Below, in pieces: positions 59,163 to 64,000 of a stretch of DNA of 64,000 nt. Position numbers and translations under genes: made by a program. Source of the stretch: JACCWP01 sp963785115 (GTDB lineage: Bacteria; Actinomycetota; Actinomycetes; Propionibacteriales; Nocardioidaceae); contig CAWATY010000023.1 of NCBI GenBank assembly GCA_963785115.1, forward strand, positions 62,001 through 126,000, in the 5' to 3' direction. Below the pieces are notes generated by a model, which saw only the letters and a program-made list of their open reading frames with translations, ran no database searches and was not told the DNA's origin. The stretch's first letter is position 1; each line of letters opens with the position of its first letter.

Positions 59163-59579
59163 ATGGGAACCTACGAGCAGACCACCGAGATCGCGGTCGC
59201 ACCCGACCGCCTGTACGCCTACCTGGCCGACGTCGACAACCTGCCCGAGTACATGCCGCGGATCACCGAGGCGCACGCCGTCGACGGCGGCGAGGCGGTC
59301 GACGTGACGGCTCGCATCGATCCCGAGGGAGAGCCGGAGAAGACCGTCCGCGGCGAGGCCTGGCTGCGGGTCCGCGAGCAGGGGCGCCGGCTGGAGTGGG
59401 GCTCGGAGGGACCGAACGACTACCACGGCGAGCTCGACGTCGACGCCGGTGAGGACGGCGGCTCCCGGCTCACCGTGCGCCTGCACACCGAGCGGACCGA
59501 GGGTGACCAGATCGACGGAGCGCTCCGCGAGACCGTGCAGCACATCAAGACCCTGGCCGAGCAGCGCGCCGCCGGCTGA
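59163..59579 (+). CDS. SRPBCC-family (polyketide cyclase-like) protein
   Basis: The product has 138 residues. TTEIAVAPDRLYAYLADVDN and LPEYMPRITEAHAV are typical of START/SRPBCC small-ligand-binding proteins; the C-terminal helix (IDGALRETVQHIKTLAEQR) covers the pocket. Ligand unknown. Starts are clustered (TTG 59157, GTG 59160, ATG 59163); I use the ATG. A palindromic element lies 32 bp after the stop. Confidence 0.85.
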   Translation: MGTYEQTTEIAVAPDRLYAYLADVDNLPEYMPRITEAHAVDGGEAVDVTARIDPEGEPEKTVRGEAWLRVREQGRRLEWGSEGPNDYHGELDVDAGEDGGSRLTVRLHTERTEGDQIDGALRETVQHIKTLAEQRAAG

Positions 59580-59611
59580 CCCCTCCGCCGAGTAGCCGCC
59601 CTGCCCGTCGT

Positions 59612-59668
59612 CGAGTGGCGCAGGAGTCACCGCTGGACGGTCCAGAACGCGCACTCTTGCGCCACTCG
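59612..59668. repeat. 57-bp palindromic element, copy 6
   Basis: Arms CGAGTGGCGCAGGAGT/ACTCTTGCGCCACTCG with one mismatch. The core has an inner stem (CTGGA/TCCAG) whose bases differ from those of copies 1 and 5. It lies between convergent genes (SRPBCC and aldo-keto reductase). Confidence 0.92.
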
Positions 59669-59678
59669 GCGGCGCGGG

Positions 59679-59778
59679 GGACGGAGTCGGGCGGGACGGA
59701 GTCGGGCGGACGGGCGGTCGGGCGGGACGGAGTCGGGCGGGACGGAGTCGGGCGGTCGGGCGGTCGGGCGGTCGGGTG
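59679..59778 (+). repeat. 15-bp and 8-bp GC-rich tandem repeats
   Basis: GGACGGAGTCGGGCG occurs at 59679, 59694, 59725 and 59740, with a related unit between the pairs. An 8-bp unit, GTCGGGCG, follows at 59755, 59763 and 59771 (last copy altered). The tract begins ten bases after palindromic element copy 6 and runs to two bases before the aldo-keto reductase stop. Confidence 0.9.
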
Positions 59779-59780
59779 GC

Positions 59781-60767
59781 CTACCAGCGGTCGTGCACGT
59801 GCTGGCGGACCTCGCGGTCGTAGATCTCGCGCAGCGCCTCGAGGGTGGCGTCATCGAGCGCCGCCAGGTCGGCGGCCTCGGCGTTGCCGCGTGCCTGCTC
59901 GGCCGAGCGGGCACCGGGGATGACGGTGGTCACCCCGGGCTGGTCGACGATCCAGCGCAGCGCGAGCTGGGCGGTGGTGGCGCCCTCGGGGGTGAGCTCG
60001 GCGACCTGCCGCGCCGCCCGTACGCCGACGTCGAACGGCACGCCGCTGAACGTCTCGCCCACGTCGAAGGCCTCGCCACCCCGGTTGAACGTGCGGTGGT
60101 CGTCGGCGGCGAACGTGGTGTCCTCGTCGTACTTGCCCGAGAGCAGGCCGCTGGCCAGCGGCACCCGGGCGATGATGCCGACGCCGGCGTCGGCAGCGGC
60201 GGGCAGCACCCGCTCGAGCGGCTTGCGGCGGAAGGCGTTGAGAATGATCTGGACGCTCGCCACATTCGGCCGGGCGATGGCTGTCAGGGCCTCGCCGACG
60301 GTCTCGACCGACACCCCGTACGCCGCGACGACTCCATCGTCGACCAGCGCGTCCAGGGCGTCGAACACCCGGTCGTCGTCGTAGACGGCGGGGGGTGGGC
60401 AGTGCAGCTGGACGAGGTCGACGGTGTCGACGCCGAGGTTGCGACGGCTGCGGTCGAGCCAGCCGCGGAACGCTTTGGCAGTGAACGCCGCGGCCTCGAA
60501 CGGGTCGGCCCGGCGGCCCATCTTGGTGGCCACCAGCACGCCGTCGCGGCCGCGCTGCGCGAGCACCCGCCCGACCAGCTGCTCGCTGCGCCCGTCGCCG
60601 TACACGTCGGCGGTGTCGAGGAACGTCACGCCTGCGTCGAGGGCCGCCTCCAGCACGCCCACCGCCTCGGCCTCGCCGACGTCACCCCAGTCGGCCCCGA
60701 GCTGCCAGCATCCCTGACCGATCACCGAGACCTGCCGGCCGGTACGGCCGAGCGTGCGCTGTTCCAT
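59781..60767 (-). CDS. Aldo-keto reductase
   Basis: The product has 328 residues. Catalytic tetrad positions: Asp in FLDTADVYGDGRSE, Tyr in the same motif, Lys in VATKMGR, His in VDLVQLHCPP. NADPH-binding end in VIPGARSAEQARGNAEA. It is a YajO/Tas-like AKR with unknown substrate. ATG 60767 (MEQRTLGRTG) gives the normal family N terminus; a longer upstream frame is non-coding. It is divergent from a small membrane protein gene. Confidence 0.92.
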   Translation of the reverse strand: MEQRTLGRTGRQVSVIGQGCWQLGADWGDVGEAEAVGVLEAALDAGVTFLDTADVYGDGRSEQLVGRVLAQRGRDGVLVATKMGRRADPFEAAAFTAKAFRGWLDRSRRNLGVDTVDLVQLHCPPPAVYDDDRVFDALDALVDDGVVAAYGVSVETVGEALTAIARPNVASVQIILNAFRRKPLERVLPAAADAGVGIIARVPLASGLLSGKYDEDTTFAADDHRTFNRGGEAFDVGETFSGVPFDVGVRAARQVAELTPEGATTAQLALRWIVDQPGVTTVIPGARSAEQARGNAEAADLAALDDATLEALREIYDREVRQHVHDRW

Positions 60768-60867
60768 GCGTCCGACCCTAGGGGCGGTCTCGGGTCGCGG
60801 CGCGGCGCGTTCGGGTCCACAGTGGTCCGTTGCGCCGGGATCGTCCCAGGCGCTGGAGGGAGAAACC

Positions 60868-61011
60868 ATGGAGTTCCTGCTCTGGATCCTGGCGGTGATC
60901 CTGGTGGTCGCGGGGATCGTGCAGCTCCTGCGCCGTGAGGTGATCCTCGGCGTCGTGCTCATCATCGTGGGGCTGCTGGTCGGCCCAGGAGGAGTCAGCC
61001 TCTTCACCTGA
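60868..61011 (+). CDS. Small two-helix membrane protein
   Basis: The product has 47 residues with two hydrophobic helices (FLLWILAVILVVAGIVQLL and VILGVVLIIVGLLV) and the end GPGGVSLFT. A GGAGGGAG ribosome-binding site lies before ATG 60868, which supports real expression. The GPGG-type ending occurs in many small actinobacterial membrane proteins (GPGGYS-like). Function unknown. Longer upstream frame disregarded. Confidence 0.75.
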   Translation: MEFLLWILAVILVVAGIVQLLRREVILGVVLIIVGLLVGPGGVSLFT

Positions 61012-61029
61012 TCGGCGGCGGACGCGCGG

Positions 61030-61071
61030 TTGACAGCGGGGTCCCGGCGGGGCCAAGGTGCAAACGTTTGC
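61030..61071 (+). promoter_or_regulatory. Consensus -35 hexamer and LacI-type palindromic operator
   Basis: TTGACA at 61030-61035 is followed 24 bp later by a perfect 12-bp palindrome, GCAAACGTTTGC, at 61060-61071. The central CG and AAACGTTT flanks match operators of LacI-family repressors. No -10 box is clear. It precedes the MFS transporter gene (61133). No LacI gene is in the window. Confidence 0.5.
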
Positions 61072-61132
61072 GGAGGCGCGACGACGGGACCGGCGGGATG
61101 ACCAGGACAGCCACGGGCGTCGTCGTCCGCGC

Positions 61133-62368
61133 GTGGTGACCACACCCGCTCGCGGTCCCGGCGCCGAGGCGACGACGCGCTGGCTCCCCGCCACGCTGCC
61201 GCTGGTCACCTGCGTGCTGCTGGTCTCCACGGTCGCGTGGTTCCGGGTCCCGCTGCTGCCGGCCGTGGGCGACGAGCTGGACATGACGCCTACCGGTGTC
61301 GGGTGGGCGGTCACGCTGTTCGGCGTCGGCCGGCTGGCGATGGACCTGCCGGCCGGTCGGCTCGCCGACCGGATCGACCCGCTGCGGCTGTTCACCGCCT
61401 CCGCACTGGTGCTCTGCGCGGCGAGCGCGCTGCTCGCCGTCGCCGGGGCGCCCGGGTGGGTGCTGCTCACCGGCTTCCTGCTCGGCGCCGCGTCGGCCAC
61501 CGGCAACACCACCGGCATGACGGCGGTGTCCGGCGCGGCTCCAGCCGAGCGGCGTGGCACCGCGATGGCCCTTTACTCCGGGGCGCTGCTGATGGGACAG
61601 GCCCTCGGCCCCGCCCTCGCCGGGATCGTCACCGGCATCGGCACCTGGCGCACCGCCGCCTGGGCCGCCGCCGTGCTGGCGCTCGTGGTCGCCGTCGGCG
61701 CGGCCGTCTCGCGGCGGCGCGGGGTCGGCGCCCGGCTGGTACGCGCCCGCCGGGAGCGCCAGCCACCCGACGGCCCCCCGTTGACACCCAGCCAGCAGGT
61801 GGTGCTGTTCGGCGTCGGCTTCAGCGTGTTCTACACGGTGGGGTCGATGCCGCAGACGCTGCTGCCGCTGATCGGGTCCGGTGACCTCGGCCTCACCACG
61901 ACCTCGATCGGTCTCGCCCTCGGCGCCGGCGGCCTCGCACGGCTGGCCGGCGCCGCGCTCGCCGGCGGACTGTCCGATCGCGTCTCCCGCCGCGCTGCGT
62001 TGATGCCCTGTCTGGTGGTCCAGGCCGCAGGCGTCGCCGTGCTCGCAGCACCTCTTGACGGTGACGCGGCGACCGGCTGGTGGCTGACCGCGATCGTGCT
62101 GATGTCGTTCGGGTCCTCCGGGCACGCGGTCGGCGCCACCATGCTCGGTGACCGCGCACCCAGCGACCAGCTCGGCCGGGCGCTCAGCCGCTACCGGTTC
62201 GCCGGTGACATCGGGCTGCTCATCGGCCCGGTGACCGGCGCGTTCGTGTACGAGCAGGCCGGCACCCGAGCGGCGGTCGCCGTCGTCTGCGCGGTCCTGG
62301 TGGTGGGCGCGGTCGCCGCCGCGGTGCTGCTGCCCGAGACCGGACCGCGGGCCCGGAGCGCGGCATGA
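61133..62368 (+). CDS. MFS transporter
   Basis: The product has about 411 residues with twelve membrane segments (for example ATLPLVTCVLLVSTVAWFRVPLL, GVGWAVTLFGVGRLAMDLPAGRLADRI with the typical loop 2-3 motif, and a long basic loop between helices 6 and 7). It resembles DHA1-type exporters. The start is unclear: adjacent GTG codons at 61133 and 61136 are used, while GTG 61058 would place coding sequence over a palindromic operator. It overlaps the next hydrolase gene as ATGA. Confidence 0.85.
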   Translation: MVTTPARGPGAEATTRWLPATLPLVTCVLLVSTVAWFRVPLLPAVGDELDMTPTGVGWAVTLFGVGRLAMDLPAGRLADRIDPLRLFTASALVLCAASALLAVAGAPGWVLLTGFLLGAASATGNTTGMTAVSGAAPAERRGTAMALYSGALLMGQALGPALAGIVTGIGTWRTAAWAAAVLALVVAVGAAVSRRRGVGARLVRARRERQPPDGPPLTPSQQVVLFGVGFSVFYTVGSMPQTLLPLIGSGDLGLTTTSIGLALGAGGLARLAGAALAGGLSDRVSRRAALMPCLVVQAAGVAVLAAPLDGDAATGWWLTAIVLMSFGSSGHAVGATMLGDRAPSDQLGRALSRYRFAGDIGLLIGPVTGAFVYEQAGTRAAVAVVCAVLVVGAVAAAVLLPETGPRARSAA

Positions 62369-63471
62369 CCGGCGGGCGTACGGGCAAGGTCGAGGCGGTC
62401 GTCGCCAACTGGTTCCCGCGCTTCCTCGCCAACGGTCTCGACTACCTCGACGTGCGACGGATCCTCGACCGGGTCGACGACTGGGACGACTGGGCGCCGG
62501 CGTGGACCGCGCGGGCCGACGACTACGCCGCCCTCGGTGAGCAGGCACTGGCCGCGGGGCACCGGGTCACTGCGGCCGAGCACCTGCGGCGGGCGGCGCT
62601 GACCCTGCAGTTCGCGCAGTTCGTGCTCACCGACGATCCCGCTGCCCGACTGGCGCTGCAGCGACGGATGGTCGCGCTGTACGCCACCGCCGCCCCGCTG
62701 CTCGACCCACCGGCCACTCGGGTGGTCGTCCCGTACGAGTCCGGCCACGTCGGCGGCCAGGTCGTCGGCTACCTGCGGGTGCCGCCCGCCGGCGGCGACG
62801 GACTGGTCGTGCTGGTGCCCGGCCTGGAGTCGACCAAGGAGCAGTTCAGCACGTACGAGCCGTTCTTCCTGCGCCGCGGCATCGCGACGCTGTCGGTCGA
62901 GGGTCCCGGCCAGGGCGAGGGCGGCTGGGACGTGCCGTTCCGCTCCGCGACGTACGCCGATGCCATGCGGGCGGTCGCCGCGTACGTGGCCGATGGCACC
63001 GTGGCGGGAGCCGCCAGCCGGGTCGTGGTGCTCGGCACCAGCTTCGGTGGCTACCTGGCGCTGCGGTACGCCGATCTGTTCGCCGGCGTCGTCGGCGTGG
63101 TCGACATCGCCGGACCGTACGACCTGGCGCGACTCGACGAGCTGCAGCCGGTGACGCAGGAGGGTTTCGTGGCGTTCGTCGGCGCCCACGACATCGAGCA
63201 GGCGCAGGCGGTGCTGGCCGACGTCACCCTCGACGGCGTCGTCGGACCGGACGGACCGCCGGTGCTCGTCCTGCACGGCGAGCAGGACACGATCATCGAT
63301 CCGGCGCACGCCCACCGGATCGCGGCCACGCTCGGCCCGCGCGTCGAGCTGCGACTCGAGCCCGCCGGGGGGCACTCCTGCCAGAACCTCGCACCGGTCG
63401 TGCGACCGTACGTCGCCGACTGGGTCGCCGACCGTCTCAGCCACGCCGAGCCCCCAGAGGAGACACCGTGA
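62365..63471 (+). CDS. Alpha/beta hydrolase, pseudooxynicotine-hydrolase/FrsA-like
   Basis: The product has 368 residues. An N-terminal helical cap region (residues 1-100) precedes the hydrolase core: VVLVPGLESTKEQF, nucleophile elbow LGTSFGGYLAL, acid in HGEQDTIIDP, catalytic His in AGGHSCQN. The cap and SXPGQGE-like segment (EGPGQGEGGWD) match the 2,6-dihydroxypseudooxynicotine hydrolase/FrsA group, which cleaves C-C or acyl bonds. It is coupled to the MFS gene upstream and to the LVIVD protein downstream, so all three probably serve one pathway. Confidence 0.85.
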   Translation: MTGGRTGKVEAVVANWFPRFLANGLDYLDVRRILDRVDDWDDWAPAWTARADDYAALGEQALAAGHRVTAAEHLRRAALTLQFAQFVLTDDPAARLALQRRMVALYATAAPLLDPPATRVVVPYESGHVGGQVVGYLRVPPAGGDGLVVLVPGLESTKEQFSTYEPFFLRRGIATLSVEGPGQGEGGWDVPFRSATYADAMRAVAAYVADGTVAGAASRVVVLGTSFGGYLALRYADLFAGVVGVVDIAGPYDLARLDELQPVTQEGFVAFVGAHDIEQAQAVLADVTLDGVVGPDGPPVLVLHGEQDTIIDPAHAHRIAATLGPRVELRLEPAGGHSCQNLAPVVRPYVADWVADRLSHAEPPEETP

Positions 63472-64000
63472 CCGTCTCTCCCAGCCACGCATCGAGCCAG
63501 GGACTGCGGGTCCTCGGGCACTCCGGCCTCGGCGGCATGAGCGACGGCATGCAGGTCCAGCGGGTGGGCGACGCGTTGTTCGTCGGGCACTTCGGGCCGA
63601 CTGGCGCCGGCACCAGCATCCTGGACGCCTCCGACCCGACCAACCTGCAGCTGGCCGCGCAGTGGCGAGCCCCGGCGGGGAGTCACACGCACAAGGTGCA
63701 GATCGCCGATGACCTGCTGCTGGTCAACCACGAGCAGTTCCGGGGCGGCGACCCGTACAGCGCCGGCATGGCCGTCTACGACGTCGCCGACCCGTTCGCA
63801 CCGAGGCAGGTGGGCTGGTTCGAGTCGACCGGGCGAGGCGTGCACCGCATCGTCTGGATGGGCGGCCGGTACGCGTACGTCTCGGCCATCCCGGCGGGCT
63901 TCGACGACCGGATCTGGGTCGTGGTCGACATGGCCGAGCCCACCCGGCCGATGGAGGTCGGGCGCTGGTGGTGGCCGGGCCAGTGGATCGGAGGCGGCGA
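63468..64000 (+). CDS. LVIVD-repeat (beta-propeller-like) protein, 3' end outside window
   Basis: The frame starts at GTG 63468, overlapping the hydrolase stop (GTGA) with AGAGGAGAC before it, and stays open to the window end (177 codons). The protein shows LVIVD-type blades: VGDALFVGHFG, AGTSILDASDPTNLQL, HKVQIADDLLLVNHE, MAVYDVADPFAPRQVGWFES, HRIVWMGGRYAYVSAI and IWVVVDMAEPTRPMEVG. Such repeats form beta-propellers, often of unknown function. The co-translated hydrolase suggests a shared substrate or partner role. Confidence 0.8.
   Translation, partial: MTVSPSHASSQGLRVLGHSGLGGMSDGMQVQRVGDALFVGHFGPTGAGTSILDASDPTNLQLAAQWRAPAGSHTHKVQIADDLLLVNHEQFRGGDPYSAGMAVYDVADPFAPRQVGWFESTGRGVHRIVWMGGRYAYVSAIPAGFDDRIWVVVDMAEPTRPMEVGRWWWPGQWIGGG

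Noticed and set aside
1..64000. Prophage, plasmid or genomic island
   Set aside because: No phage, conjugation, integrase or transposase genes were seen, base composition is even by eye, and core metabolic genes run through the whole window.

Overview
The window is uniformly GC-rich, with densely packed genes, many GTG starts and short ATGA/GTGA gene overlaps. It has actinobacterial hallmarks: DUF3017 next to folD, DUF6350 next to purN-purH, a PspC histidine kinase, a SigE-family ECF factor, a MshB-like deacetylase and an eb-type NADP isocitrate dehydrogenase. The set and order of housekeeping genes (icd, nei, mdh, DUF3017, folD, purH, purN, DUF6350, sucD, sucC, pcrA) suggest a chromosomal segment of a Nocardioidaceae-like actinobacterium. 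That assignment is inference. I see no rRNA, tRNA, CRISPR array, transposase, integrase or phage gene.

1-12.4 kb: a catabolic C1 region. It starts inside a methyltetrahydrofolate:corrinoid methyltransferase. A ferredoxin-ASKHA corrinoid-reactivating protein and a DUF1638 protein follow. After a short divergent DinB-like gene comes a translationally coupled operon: APC permease, Cys/Met-type PLP enzyme, FluG-type glutamine synthetase, RpiR regulator, FluG-type amidohydrolase and M20 amidohydrolase. A methylenetetrahydrofolate reductase faces it convergently. Together they look like an aerobic corrinoid/folate route that takes methyl groups from an imported N- or S-methylated compound. The substrate-specific methyltransferase and the corrinoid protein probably lie just upstream of the window.

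12.4-29.2 kb: central metabolism (MFS, icd, nei, mdh, DUF3017, folD, purH, purN, DUF6350, sucD, sucC), a DUF559-like nuclease-fold gene, and a sigma/sensor island (23.2-27.0 kb). In that island a degenerate sigma-70-like domain is fused to a membrane-anchored sensor, next to an intact SigE-type factor and a second membrane sensor.

29.2-45.5 kb: hydrolases, an orphan B12-binding domain, an M23 peptidase, pcrA, a PIG-L deacetylase, zwf, a YtrA-like GntR operon with a visible operator, a PspC two-component system with a divergent PspC membrane operon, and a secreted subtilase whose ribosome-binding site is buried in a hairpin.

45.6-64 kb: a heterodimeric ABC exporter with exactly one intact composite ATP site, then a series of small operons: GDPD, metallo-hydrolase, VOC protein, UbiB-like kinase, DUF4383, methyltransferase, gamma-glutamyltransferase, SRPBCC, aldo-keto reductase, MFS, alpha/beta hydrolase and an LVIVD-repeat protein cut by the window end.

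Scattered through the window are six copies of a 57-bp palindromic element with 16-bp conserved arms (CGAGTGGCGCAAGAGT) and a 25-bp variable core. All lie between genes or at gene ends, and three sit beside GC-rich tandem repeats. No gap between genes exceeds about 285 bp.
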